A DNA stretch of 64,000 bases from Kumtagia sp044326205 (GTDB lineage Bacteria > Pseudomonadota > Alphaproteobacteria > Rhizobiales > Rhizobiaceae), in NCBI RefSeq assembly GCF_044326205.1, contig NZ_JBIRCY010000038.1, forward strand, positions 1 to 64,000, read 5' to 3'. A program made the translations under genes and the position numbers. This document shows, in pieces, positions 1 to 7,812 of this stretch; position 1 is the first letter of the stretch, and each line of letters begins with the position of its first letter. The notes beneath the pieces were generated by a model, which saw only the letters and a list, made by a program, of their open reading frames with translations, had not been told where the DNA came from and searched no databases.

Positions 1-114
1 GCGGACTCCACGCACGACGCCATGCTGGCCATCTACGAGAGCCGCTTCGGCATGCAAGTGGAGACGGTCACCACTGCCAATCTCGTGGCGGCGCGCATCG
101 ATGGAATGCTTTGA
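1..114 (+). CDS. C-terminal end of an isochorismatase-family (cysteine hydrolase) protein, partial
   Basis: The window opens inside a reading frame that ends at TGA 112-114. The 37 visible residues contain DSTHDAMLAIYESRFG followed by a VTT motif, which resembles the closing helix and strand of isochorismatase/nicotinamidase-like cysteine hydrolases. The catalytic residues lie upstream of the window, so the substrate cannot be judged. The gene sits 16 bp before nadE on the same strand, which would suit a nicotinamidase-like role in NAD salvage, but that is inferred only from the neighbour. Family assignment from such a short tail is tentative. Confidence 0.5.
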   Translation, partial: ADSTHDAMLAIYESRFGMQVETVTTANLVAARIDGML

Positions 115-130
115 GGACGAGTGAGCGCTA

Positions 131-964
131 ATGATAAAGCAGCAGCGCATCATCGAGATGTTAGGAGTGTCGTCCCGTTTCGATGTCGCTCAGGAAGCCC
201 GGCAGCGTATTGACTTCCTCGCCACCTATCTGCGGGCATCGGGTCTCGGCACTTATGTGCTCGGGATCAGCGGCGGAGTTGATTCGTTGGCTGCTGCGCT
301 CCTGGCGCAATGCGCGGTCGATGAATTGCGATCGACCGGATACGCGGCAAAGTTTCTGGCCGTTCGGCTTCCTTATGGAACCCAGGCTGACGAGAGCGAC
401 GCGCAGCGAGCCTTGGATACGATACAGGCGGACGAAGTCCTCCGCATCGACATCCGGCCGGCTGCCGACGCGATGCTGGAGTCGATCAGGCTCGCCGGCG
501 CCGATCTCGGCGATGCCAGCCGCCAGGATTTCTTGCTCGGCAACATCAAGGCGCGTCAGCGCATGATCGCCCAATTCGCGCTGGCTGTCGCCACCCGAGG
601 TCTCGTCATAGGTACAGATCATGCGGCCGAGGCACTGATGGGCTCTTTCACCAAGTTCGGTGACGGTGCAGCCGACGTCCTTCCTCTTTCGGGGTTGAAC
701 AAACGCCGGATTCGCACTTTGGCTGCGCATCTGGGTGCGCCGAACGAACTGGTTGCTAAGGTTCCGACTGCCGACCTGGAAAACCTGGCTCCGCTTCGCC
801 CGGACGAAGATGCTTATGGTGTTACGTACGAACAGATCGACGACTTCCTGGAAGGCCGAGAGGTCGACGACGCGGCTTACAGGCGGATACTTCACATGCA
901 TTCGAGCACCGCACACAAGCGCGCGCTTCCGGTTGCGCCTATCGACCTGCACTCTTCCGCCTGA
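131..964 (+). CDS. nadE: Ammonia-dependent NAD+ synthetase
   Basis: This 277-residue cytoplasmic protein should adenylate nicotinic acid adenine dinucleotide and amidate it to NAD+. The ATP-pyrophosphatase P-loop SGGVDS is at residues 47-52. Downstream are GTDHAAEALMGSFTKFGDG and PTADLE, both typical of NadE. No N-terminal nitrilase domain is present, so ammonia rather than glutamine is the expected nitrogen donor. Length fits the short bacterial NadE class. The start has a purine-rich GAGGACGAG upstream. It follows the isochorismatase-like gene closely and may share its transcript. A short non-coding gap separates it from the next unit. Confidence 0.9.
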   Translation: MIKQQRIIEMLGVSSRFDVAQEARQRIDFLATYLRASGLGTYVLGISGGVDSLAAALLAQCAVDELRSTGYAAKFLAVRLPYGTQADESDAQRALDTIQADEVLRIDIRPAADAMLESIRLAGADLGDASRQDFLLGNIKARQRMIAQFALAVATRGLVIGTDHAAEALMGSFTKFGDGAADVLPLSGLNKRRIRTLAAHLGAPNELVAKVPTADLENLAPLRPDEDAYGVTYEQIDDFLEGREVDDAAYRRILHMHSSTAHKRALPVAPIDLHSSA

Positions 965-1092
965 TCAAAGCCGGGATTTACCGCGAACCCCCGCATACCG
1001 TGATCCAAGTAATGGACGAAGGAAGCCGCCCGCAATTAGGCGACCGAGGCATTTCCTGCAGCGGGCAAATGTCACTCCGGGGAGAGCATTTC

Positions 1093-1117
1093 GGAACAAC
1101 AAGGCGCGCTAGAGCTT
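1093..1117 (+). promoter_or_regulatory. Candidate general-stress (EcfG/RpoE2-type) promoter of the alcohol dehydrogenase operon
   Basis: GGAAC at 1093-1097 is followed after 18 bases by TT at 1116-1117, matching the GGAAC-N18/19-TT pattern known for rhizobial RpoE2. It lies about 28 bp before the start codon at 1145. The -10 reads GCTT rather than the ideal CGTT, so the match is moderate. Confidence 0.45.
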
Positions 1118-1144
1118 AGGCTTTGAATTCAGCGAGAGGTTTCG

Positions 1145-2320
1145 ATGCGCGCACTCACCTGGCACGGCAAACATGACATTCGTTGCGAGAGCGTGCCCGA
1201 CCCCACGATCGAAGCCCCTACGGACGCGATTATCAAGGTCACCTCCTGCGCCATCTGCGGCTCCGATCTACACCTCTACAATGGCGTTATCCCCGACATG
1301 CACAGCGGCGATGTGCTCGGCCACGAGAACATGGGCGAGGTTGTCGAAGTCGGGTCAGGCGTCTCCAACCTGAAAGTCGGCGATCGGGTAGTGGTGCCGT
1401 TCGTCATCGCCTGTGGCGAGTGCTTCTTTTGCAAGCGTGGCGCCTTCTCGGGCTGCGAGCGGTCCAATCCCCAGCAAAGCAAGGAAAAGGCCGAGACCCT
1501 CTGGGGCCATTCACCTGCTGGCCTGTTCGGTTACTCGCACCTTCTCGGCGGTTTCCCCGGCGGCCAGGCAGAATATCTTCGCGTGCCCTACGCCGATGTC
1601 GGGCCGATCAAGGTGCCGGCAGGTCTGGCCGACGAACAGGTGCTGTTCCTCTCCGACATTTTTCCGACTGGCTACATGGCCGCGGATTTCTGCGACATCC
1701 AACAGGGTGACACGATTGCCATCTGGGGCTGCGGCCCAGTGGGACAGATGGCGATCCGGAGCGCCTTCCTGCTCGGCGCAGAGCGCGTTATTGCCATCGA
1801 CACGGTCCCAGAGCGCCTGGAACTGGCGCGGGCCGCCGGCGCCGTCACGATCGATTTCCTCGATGAAGATGTCTACGACCGTATCCAGGAGCTGACCAAA
1901 GGGCGCGGAGCAGACGCCTGTATCGATGCCGTCGGTACGGAACCGCTCGCCAATTCCAGCTTCTACGCGATGGTCGATCGGGTAAAGGTCGCGACCTTCA
2001 TGGGCACCGACCGGCCGCATGTCCTGCGTCAGGCAATCCACTGCACGCGCAATTTCGGCACGGTCTCAATTGTCGGCGTCTACGGCGGATTTCTCGACAA
2101 GATCCCGTTCGGATCCGCCATCAACCGGGGTTTGACGATGCGGATGGGGCAGACACCTGTGCAAGGATATCTGCCCAAGCTGCTGGCTCACATCGAGAAC
2201 GGCGACATAGACCCGTCCTTCGTGATCACCCACACGGCGAGCCTCGAAGAAGGCCCCGACCTCTACAAGATGTTCAACGACAAGAAGGACGGCTGCATCA
2301 AAGTCGTCCTCAAGCCATGA
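1145..2320 (+). CDS. Zinc-dependent alcohol dehydrogenase (formaldehyde dehydrogenase-like MDR family)
   Basis: A 391-residue medium-chain dehydrogenase. The catalytic zinc region CAICGSDLHLYNG and GHENMGEV are near the N terminus. The structural zinc cluster appears as CGECFFC plus a fourth Cys in FSGC. The Rossmann segment GCGPVGQMAIRSAF follows, then an acidic IAIDTVPERL pointing to NAD rather than NADP. Length and the inserted segment around residues 100-140 resemble the glutathione-independent formaldehyde dehydrogenase-like branch, but substrate is not known. It is followed 12 bp later by an SDR gene and then a flavoprotein, forming a three-gene redox operon. Confidence 0.85.
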   Translation: MRALTWHGKHDIRCESVPDPTIEAPTDAIIKVTSCAICGSDLHLYNGVIPDMHSGDVLGHENMGEVVEVGSGVSNLKVGDRVVVPFVIACGECFFCKRGAFSGCERSNPQQSKEKAETLWGHSPAGLFGYSHLLGGFPGGQAEYLRVPYADVGPIKVPAGLADEQVLFLSDIFPTGYMAADFCDIQQGDTIAIWGCGPVGQMAIRSAFLLGAERVIAIDTVPERLELARAAGAVTIDFLDEDVYDRIQELTKGRGADACIDAVGTEPLANSSFYAMVDRVKVATFMGTDRPHVLRQAIHCTRNFGTVSIVGVYGGFLDKIPFGSAINRGLTMRMGQTPVQGYLPKLLAHIENGDIDPSFVITHTASLEEGPDLYKMFNDKKDGCIKVVLKP

Positions 2321-2332
2321 CGCCGGCACCAT

Positions 2333-3130
2333 ATGTCTGAGACCTCCCGACCCCTTGCCATCGTCACCGGCGCTTCCAGCGGCATTGGCTTCGAACTCGC
2401 CAAGCTCGCCCTTGATCAGGGATACGACCTGATCATCGCGGCCGACGAGCCGGAGATCCACGACATGACCTTCGCACTTGAAGCGGACGGCGCTGTAGTT
2501 AGTGCCGTTCAGGCTGATCTCGCCACCACAGAGGGTGTCGACCGTCTCTACGACGTTGCGCGCGAGCTTGGACGTCCGGTCGAAATCCTAATTGCGAATG
2601 CCGGACGCGGCCTCGGCCACGCATTCCTCGACCAGGATTTTGAGGAGGCCAGACGCGTGGTCGACACCAACATCGTCGGCACCATCTACCTTGTGCAAAA
2701 GGTCGGACGTGACATGCGCGAAGCAAACCGAGGCAAAATACTCCTAACCGGCTCGATCGCCGGTTTCATGCCGGGCTCGTTCCAAGCCGTCTACAACGGT
2801 ACGAAAGCCTTCGTGAACAGCTTTGCTTTCGCGCTGCGCAACGAACTCAAAGACACCGACGTCACCGTCACCTGTCTGATGCCCGGCGCCACCGAGACGC
2901 GGTTTTTCGAACGTGCCGGCATGCTCGATACAAATGTAGGGCAGCAGGAAAAGGACGACCCAGCCGATGTCGCAAAGACGGGCTGGGATGCGATGTTACG
3001 TGGCGATGGCGACATTGTCAGCGGCCTCAAAAACAAGATTCAGTCCGCGATTGCCAACGTTACACCGGCGGGCCTGCTCGCCGAGCAGCATCGGAAGATG
3101 GCTGAGCCCGCTTCGGCTGACGAAAAGTGA
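2333..3130 (+). CDS. Short-chain dehydrogenase/reductase
   Basis: A 265-residue classical SDR. The cofactor motif TGASSGIG is at residues 12-19, the NAG motif follows at NAGRG, and the catalytic Ser/Tyr/Lys set is visible as GSIAG and YNGTK. The C-terminal part after LMPGATETRFF is variable and probably defines the substrate, which cannot be read from the sequence. It lies 12 bp after the alcohol dehydrogenase and just before the flavoprotein gene, so the three are probably cotranscribed from the promoter near 1093. Confidence 0.85.
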   Translation: MSETSRPLAIVTGASSGIGFELAKLALDQGYDLIIAADEPEIHDMTFALEADGAVVSAVQADLATTEGVDRLYDVARELGRPVEILIANAGRGLGHAFLDQDFEEARRVVDTNIVGTIYLVQKVGRDMREANRGKILLTGSIAGFMPGSFQAVYNGTKAFVNSFAFALRNELKDTDVTVTCLMPGATETRFFERAGMLDTNVGQQEKDDPADVAKTGWDAMLRGDGDIVSGLKNKIQSAIANVTPAGLLAEQHRKMAEPASADEK

Positions 3131-3228
3131 GGGAGCGCAATCCTCCAAACCTAGGCATACCCCGGGCGGCCGTCTCCAAAGCTTCAAGTCTCGCGTATTC
3201 TCGTGGTAGCGACAATCCGATCCACGAC

Positions 3229-4119
3229 ATGGCGTGCGACTGCCTCGTAATTGGCGGCGGCCCAGCTGGACTGACCGCAGCGACCTATCTCGGGCGGTTT
3301 CGCCGTCGGGTCATCGTCGTCGACGCGGGCGAAAGCCGCGCGAAGTGGATTCCCGTCAGTCACAACTGTCCTGGTTTTCCCGACGGTATCGCCGGGGTCG
3401 ATTTGCTCGAACGCCTGCGCCAGCAGGCGCTGATGGGTAATGTTGACCTCGTCGACGATACGGTGACCGCTCTCCGGCGCGAAGGAACTGACTTCGTCGC
3501 CACCGCATCCTTTCCCATTCGGGCTCGCGCGGTGCTTATCGCCACCGGCATTGTGGATACGCTTCCACAAACTGCGGATGTGAGCGACATGATCGCGGGC
3601 GGCTCGCTGCGCCTCTGCCCGATTTGCGATGCCTACGAAATCGTCGACAAACGTGTGGCAGTAATCGGCCCGGCAGACCAGGCGGCAAAGAAGGCCGTAT
3701 TCTTGCGGACCTATTCGAACGACGTCACTTTGCTCGTGACCGAGCCAATATCTGAACTTGACCCCACCGCGAGCGAATTGCTCAACGGTGCTGGCGTTGC
3801 GGTGGAAGAATGCCTCCCGGATTCGGTGCGCGCGGAGGGCGCTGGAGCTCTTGTAAGCCTTCCTGACGGAAGAATGCTTTCTTTCGACACGATCTACCCC
3901 GCCATGGGTTGCACCATGCGCTCAAAGCTCGCCATCGATCTCGGCGCGGCATGCGATGAAGCCGGCAATCTCGTTGCAGACTCGCACCAGCGCACGGGCA
4001 TAGCCGGCCTCTATGTCGCAGGCGACGTCGTCGACGAAATCAACCAGATCGCAGTGGCCTTTGGGCATGCGGCGATCGCCGCCGTCGACATGCACAGCTA
4101 TCTTGCGACGACCGATTAA
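3229..4119 (+). CDS. Thioredoxin-reductase-like FAD-dependent oxidoreductase
   Basis: About 296 residues from ATG 3229. The FAD motif GGGPAGLTAATYLG is at the N terminus, a CPIC pair sits where thioredoxin reductases carry their redox-active CxxC, and the second FAD motif AGDVVDEINQIAVAFG is near the C terminus. Length fits low-molecular-weight thioredoxin reductase. The frame stays open upstream to a GTG at 3127 that overlaps the SDR stop, but those 34 residues do not resemble the family, so 3229 is preferred. Similar proteins in rhizobia are annotated only as NAD(P)/FAD oxidoreductases. The partner thioredoxin or substrate is unknown. Confidence 0.8.
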   Translation: MACDCLVIGGGPAGLTAATYLGRFRRRVIVVDAGESRAKWIPVSHNCPGFPDGIAGVDLLERLRQQALMGNVDLVDDTVTALRREGTDFVATASFPIRARAVLIATGIVDTLPQTADVSDMIAGGSLRLCPICDAYEIVDKRVAVIGPADQAAKKAVFLRTYSNDVTLLVTEPISELDPTASELLNGAGVAVEECLPDSVRAEGAGALVSLPDGRMLSFDTIYPAMGCTMRSKLAIDLGAACDEAGNLVADSHQRTGIAGLYVAGDVVDEINQIAVAFGHAAIAAVDMHSYLATTD

Positions 4120-4188
4120 AAACGCGGCCCGCTTGCACGCCGAAGACCGTTGCGGTGGACGCGACGTCGTCTTCGGCTCGCCGGCAGG

Positions 4189-4213
4189 GGAACCTTTGAT
4201 CCGCTGCGCGCTT
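4189..4213 (+). promoter_or_regulatory. Candidate general-stress promoter of the first DUF892 gene
   Basis: GGAAC at 4189-4193 is followed after 18 bases by TT at 4212-4213, with TTGTT continuing. It lies about 68 bp upstream of ATG 4282. The -10 reads GCTT, so the match to the general stress sigma consensus is moderate. Confidence 0.4.
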
Positions 4214-4281
4214 GTTGAGCATGCGCCTTCACGACCCCCGTGAATGGCAGCGTAGCGCATGCGCACCAACGGAAAACTCCC

Positions 4282-4779
4282 ATGGCAAAAGAAAAGACGC
4301 TGGAAGATCTCTTCCACGACACATTGAAAGACATTTATTACGCGGAAAGGAAGATCCTCAAGGCTCTTCCCAAAATGGCGCGAGCCGCTTCCTCACCGGA
4401 GCTCAAGGCGGCCTTCGAAAAGCATAAGGACGAGACCGAAGGTCAAGTCGAGCGCCTGCAGCAGGTGTTCCAACTGATGGGCAAGCGTGCTCAAGGCAAG
4501 GCCTGCCCGGCGATCGACGGGATCCTCGAAGAGGGCGACGAAATCGCCGAGGAATTCAAGGGCACGCCGGCCCTCGACGCTGGCCTGATTTCCGCGGCCC
4601 AGGCGGTCGAGCACTACGAGATCACACGTTACGGCACGCTCAAGCGCTGGGCGGAAGTGCTCGGTATGAACGATGCCGCCGCGTTGCTCGAGCAAACGCT
4701 TGGCGAGGAGTCCATGACCGACGAGGCCCTAACCGGCTTGGCGGATGCATCCGTCAACGAAATGGCCAAGGCCGCCTGA
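4282..4779 (+). CDS. DUF892 ferritin-like protein (YciE/YciF family), first copy
   Basis: A 165-residue all-helical protein of the YciE/YciF family, whose members fold as ferritin-like four-helix bundles and are induced by stress. Visible family signatures are TLEDLFHDTLKDIYYAE at the N terminus, CPAIDGIL in the middle and EHYEITRYGTL, whose Glu and His residues are likely metal ligands. ATG 4282 is chosen because it begins the conserved domain; an upstream in-frame ATG at 4240 adds 14 unconserved residues. A paralogue lies at 25782-26288. A strong terminator hairpin follows. Confidence 0.88.
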   Translation: MAKEKTLEDLFHDTLKDIYYAERKILKALPKMARAASSPELKAAFEKHKDETEGQVERLQQVFQLMGKRAQGKACPAIDGILEEGDEIAEEFKGTPALDAGLISAAQAVEHYEITRYGTLKRWAEVLGMNDAAALLEQTLGEESMTDEALTGLADASVNEMAKAA

Positions 4780-4786
4780 TCAAACA

Positions 4787-4822
4787 CAGCCACCCGCCAC
4801 CATCGGGTGGCTGTTGCAATTT
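4787..4822 (+). terminator. Rho-independent-like terminator after DUF892
   Basis: A perfect 10-bp stem pairs CAGCCACCCG at 4787-4796 with CGGGTGGCTG at 4804-4813 around a 7-base loop, followed by the T-rich TTGCAATTT. The T run is interrupted, so efficiency is uncertain. Confidence 0.7.
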
Positions 4823-4851
4823 ATGATCCCTACTACCGACAGGAGACCACC

Positions 4852-4929
4852 ATGGGTCGCGGCATTCTGCTCTGGCTTCTCGGCGTTCCAATACCGATCA
4901 TCATCCTCCTCGCTCTGTTCATGCGATAG
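4852..4929 (+). CDS. Small 25-residue membrane peptide
   Basis: A short frame from ATG 4852 to TAG 4927-4929 encodes 25 residues that are almost wholly one hydrophobic helix (LLWLLGVPIPIIILLALF) ending in MR. A good ribosome binding site, AGGAG, lies 7 bp upstream. The stop codon region supplies the AGGAGG binding site of the next gene, so the two are probably translated together. The function is unknown. It could be a structural or regulatory single-pass inner-membrane peptide acting with the membrane protein encoded 9 bp downstream. Confidence 0.65.
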   Translation: MGRGILLWLLGVPIPIIILLALFMR

Positions 4930-4938
4930 GAGGACATC

Positions 4939-5853
4939 ATGGCATCAACCATCACGGCGACAGATGTCGCCGCACCAGTGGAATCGTCCTCCTCGGCAGT
5001 CAGCTGGGGCCCCATCGTTGCGGGTGCATTCGCTGCCGCAACCCTCACCTTTATCCTGATGTTGCTGGGCTCGGGTCTCGGGCTGACCATGGTCTCTCCG
5101 TGGTCCGGCGAAAGCGCCAGCGCGACGACCTTCGCGGTCTCCACCGCGATTTGGCTCGTTATCGTGCAGTGGCTGTCGTCAGGCCTGGGCGGTTATCTTA
5201 CCGGACGCCTTCGCACCAAGTGGGTCGGTATCCACACGGACGAGACCTTTTTCCGGGATACCGCGCATGGCTTCATGGCCTGGGCGCTTGCAACAATGCT
5301 GGTCGTTTTCGTGCTCGGCTCCGCGCTGTCGTCGGCGATCGGCACCGGCGTACAAGCGGCTTCGACCGTTGCCTCGGGAGCCGCCATGGGAGCCTCCGCA
5401 GGTGCAACTGCGAATGCTGGAGAAGGTGCTAATGCGACCCCCTATTTTGTGGACGCGTTGTTCCGGCCTAGCGATCCCGCGAGGCTGGCGGCGCCAGGCG
5501 CCGAGGGTGACGCGGCGGCTGCTGCCCAGGCCTCACGCATTCTTGTTGCAAGTGCGGCTGTCGGCGAGGTTTCCGCGGACGACAAAACTTACCTTGGCCA
5601 ACTCGTCGCGGCACGCACAGGCCTGTCCCAGGCGGATGCGACGGCACGGGTCGATGCGGTCCTCGCCCAAGTGGAGCAGGCAAAGGTTACCGCGCAGGAG
5701 GCTGCCGACACAGCACGAAAAGCCGGCGCAACCTTTGCCCTATTGGGTGCGCTGTCTCTTATCGTCGGTGCTTTCATCGCCAGTGCCGCTGCGGCACTGG
5801 GCGGCAGGCAGCGCGACGACGAAGAGACGCTCTACCTCACCGATCGACGCTGA
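4939..5853 (+). CDS. Multi-pass membrane protein of unknown function
   Basis: A 304-residue protein starting after AGGAGG. Hydrophobic segments are visible at about residues 22-45, 60-85, 110-135 and 265-290. The stretch from about 140 to 255 is Ala/Thr/Glu-rich and probably lies outside the membrane, with a helical region (AQVEQAKVTAQEAADTARKA) next to the last membrane segment. No enzymatic motif is seen. It is preceded by a 25-residue membrane peptide and followed by a strong hairpin. The position among stress genes suggests an envelope stress role, which is only inference. Confidence 0.7.
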   Translation: MASTITATDVAAPVESSSSAVSWGPIVAGAFAAATLTFILMLLGSGLGLTMVSPWSGESASATTFAVSTAIWLVIVQWLSSGLGGYLTGRLRTKWVGIHTDETFFRDTAHGFMAWALATMLVVFVLGSALSSAIGTGVQAASTVASGAAMGASAGATANAGEGANATPYFVDALFRPSDPARLAAPGAEGDAAAAAQASRILVASAAVGEVSADDKTYLGQLVAARTGLSQADATARVDAVLAQVEQAKVTAQEAADTARKAGATFALLGALSLIVGAFIASAAAALGGRQRDDEETLYLTDRR

Positions 5854-5858
5854 GTTGC

Positions 5859-5890
5859 AGATCGGCCGGTCCGCAGGGGCCGGCCGATCT
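5859..5890 (+). terminator. Strong stem-loop, probable terminator
   Basis: A perfect 11-bp stem pairs AGATCGGCCGG at 5859-5869 with CCGGCCGATCT at 5880-5890 around a 10-base loop. No T run follows, so it may be a processing or Rho-assisted end rather than a simple intrinsic terminator. Confidence 0.6.
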
Positions 5891-5916
5891 CCCCCTCATG
5901 TCAGTCTCCCTTGTTA

Positions 5917-5954
5917 TTGTGCAGCGCAGCAACGATATTGCTGCGAGTGCGTTG
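5917..5954 (+). promoter_or_regulatory. 38-bp conserved upstream element, copy A (possible PhaR/AniA-type site)
   Basis: This element starts TTGTGCAGCGCAGCAAC and matches 32 of 38 positions of the element at 43044-43081. Its TGC/GCA-rich core resembles sites bound by PhaR/AniA, the polyhydroxyalkanoate regulator of alphaproteobacteria. It lies 47 bp upstream of a PHB-depolymerase-like gene, which fits that idea. The regulator is inferred. Confidence 0.5.
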
Positions 5955-6000
5955 CACACACGCCGTCCGATCAAGGGCGTCAAAAACAAGGACGGCTCAA

Positions 6001-7161
6001 TTGCGAAACATCTCCGACACGATCGCGCGCCTTGCAGCACTGCGCGGGCTACAAAACACACATCCAAGCTCTTTCACATCCGCCGACCGCCTCTCCACCC
6101 TCGGAAATTTCGGCACCAATCCCGGCGCGCTTCAGGCACGATACTATCTGCCCGCTGACCTCCCGGACGGGGCGCCGCTCGTTGTCGTACTGCACGGTTG
6201 CACCCAGAACGCCGACAGCTACGACCACCACTCTGGATGGTCTCAACTCGCTGACGAGGGCGGTTTCGCGCTGCTCTACCCCGAGCAGCAACGCGCCAAC
6301 AACCCCAACCTCTGCTTCAACTGGTTCCTGCCGGCAGACACTGCCCGCGAACGCGGCGAAGTCTCTTCGATCCGGCAGATGATCGAGACGATGGTCATTG
6401 CCCACGGCCTGGACCGAAAGCAAATATTCGTCACCGGTCTTTCAGCCGGCGGCGCAATGGCGGCAGCGATGCTGGCTACTTATCCTGAGCTGTTCGCCGG
6501 CGGCGGCATCATTGCCGGGCTGGCCTTCGGCTGTGCGACAACCATTCCGGAAGCGTTCGATCGGATGCGCGGCCACGGCAGCCCCTCTGAGCAGGAGTTG
6601 CAGCGGCTGGTGCGAAAAGCTTCCAAGCACAATGGGCCGTGGCCCAGGATTTCGATCTGGCAGGGCTCCGCCGATCACACTGTGGCCTCTGGCAACGCAG
6701 GGTCCATCGCGGCTCAGTGGCGCGGCGTGCACAAACTCGACACGGCGCCGACGCATTCGACGAGCGAGCGCGGACGAAGCCGGCAGGTGTGGGCTGACGA
6801 AGCAGGCGAGGCGAAAATCGAGATCAATATGATTGCAGGTATGGGCCACGGTACTCCCATCGGCAACGGCCTCGGCACGGCCGGACCTTACATGCTCGAT
6901 GTAGGCATCTCTTCGACCCGGGAGATTGCGCGGTTTTGGGGTCTCGGCGATGCCGAGTACTCGAGCGTGTCAGCGAGGTCGAGGTCCGCCACCCCAAGGG
7001 GCGAGACGACACCATCAACATTTCACCTTCGGGCTGCGTCCGGGGAGCCGGCGAAGGCCAGGCCAGCAGAACCGGCTCGAATTGAACTGCAGGGATCGCA
7101 AGCTGGAGCGGTAAAAAAGGTCATCGAGGGCGCTCTGCGCGCCGCGGGCCTGATGCGGTAG
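6001..7161 (+). CDS. PHB depolymerase family esterase
   Basis: An alpha/beta hydrolase of about 386 residues from TTG 6001. The oxyanion segment VVVLHGCTQNADSYD, the nucleophile elbow GLSAGG and a late GMGHG histidine are all visible, as is WQGSADHTV around the acid residue. These fit the LpqC/PHB depolymerase esterase family, which cleaves polyhydroxybutyrate or related esters. TTG 6001 has AAGGAC upstream; the frame is open further to 5911, but that would absorb the conserved upstream element. There is no clear signal peptide, so an intracellular substrate is likely. The last 60 residues are low-complexity and basic. Confidence 0.8.
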   Translation: MRNISDTIARLAALRGLQNTHPSSFTSADRLSTLGNFGTNPGALQARYYLPADLPDGAPLVVVLHGCTQNADSYDHHSGWSQLADEGGFALLYPEQQRANNPNLCFNWFLPADTARERGEVSSIRQMIETMVIAHGLDRKQIFVTGLSAGGAMAAAMLATYPELFAGGGIIAGLAFGCATTIPEAFDRMRGHGSPSEQELQRLVRKASKHNGPWPRISIWQGSADHTVASGNAGSIAAQWRGVHKLDTAPTHSTSERGRSRQVWADEAGEAKIEINMIAGMGHGTPIGNGLGTAGPYMLDVGISSTREIARFWGLGDAEYSSVSARSRSATPRGETTPSTFHLRAASGEPAKARPAEPARIELQGSQAGAVKKVIEGALRAAGLMR

Positions 7162-7222
7162 GGAGCGCGCAAGCCCTCGAGGCTCAGTCGCACGGATAAG
7201 CGCGGCAGAGGTCTTCAACCAA

Positions 7223-7248
7223 GGAACGCGGTAGGCTTTGCAATCGTT
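7223..7248 (+). promoter_or_regulatory. Candidate general-stress promoter of the small gene pair at 7273-7799
   Basis: GGAAC at 7223-7227 is followed after 17 bases by CGTT at 7245-7248, close to the EcfG consensus. It lies 25 bp before ATG 7273, a position typical for such promoters. Confidence 0.5.
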
Positions 7249-7272
7249 GACTGCTGTCAGCGAGTATCCAGC

Positions 7273-7578
7273 ATGCACCTGTTCCAGATCCTTCTCCCCC
7301 GAGCCGACAACGCCGGCCAGCCTTTCGCGCGGGAAGATTTCGATCGGGTCAAGGAGGAACTGGCGGCTGATTTCGAGGGCGTTACCGCCTATTTGCAGGC
7401 GCCGGCAGAAGGTCTTTGGCGGGAAGGCGGTCAAACCGACAATGACGACATAGTTATCTTTGAAGTGATGGCGGAAGAAATCGATCTGCACGATTGGCGG
7501 TGCCGACGTACCGAGCTCGAACGCCGGTTCCGGCAAGACAAGGTTATCATCCGCTACATGCCCATGGCGCTCGTCTAG
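7273..7578 (+). CDS. Conserved hypothetical protein, 101 residues
   Basis: A soluble acidic protein of 101 residues with a regular mix of predicted strands and helices: MHLFQILLPRADN, then DDIVIFEVMAEEID, then VIIRYMPMALV. No family with known function is recognised. The alternating strand pattern could be a small ferredoxin-like or dodecin-like fold, but this is a guess. A candidate stress promoter lies directly upstream and a KTSC-domain gene starts 14 bp downstream, so the two are probably one unit. Confidence 0.65.
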   Translation: MHLFQILLPRADNAGQPFAREDFDRVKEELAADFEGVTAYLQAPAEGLWREGGQTDNDDIVIFEVMAEEIDLHDWRCRRTELERRFRQDKVIIRYMPMALV

Positions 7579-7592
7579 TCTAGGGCGACTCC

Positions 7593-7799
7593 ATGCCTTC
7601 GACCTCGATCCGCAAGAGCGAATACGATCCCGAGAGCGAGGTTCTGTCTGTGTGGTTCGTTGCGAGCGGCAAGCGCTATGACTACGAAGGTGTTCCTGCG
7701 GAGGTCTATGCTGCATTCAGAGCCGCCTTCGCAAAAGGCCGCTTCTTCAATGAGCACATCCGGGAACGCTTTCGTTACCGCCTGAACCCGGAGGAGTAG
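7593..7799 (+). CDS. KTSC domain protein
   Basis: A 68-residue protein that is essentially one KTSC domain, a small fold named from the C terminus of some lysyl-tRNA synthetases. The family pattern is visible as SIRKSEYDPESEVLSVWF, then YDYEGVPAEVYAAF and GRFFNEHIRERF. The role of isolated KTSC proteins is unknown; RNA or nucleotide binding has been suggested from the domain's origin. It follows the 101-residue gene by 14 bp. Confidence 0.8.
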   Translation: MPSTSIRKSEYDPESEVLSVWFVASGKRYDYEGVPAEVYAAFRAAFAKGRFFNEHIRERFRYRLNPEE

Positions 7800-7812
7800 A
7801 GGACGCCCGGCA

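Noticed and set aside
5267..6382. A 371-codon plus-strand frame across the membrane protein end and esterase start
   Set aside because: It lies in a different frame from both real genes, crosses a strong hairpin and has Arg/Ser-rich noise composition.
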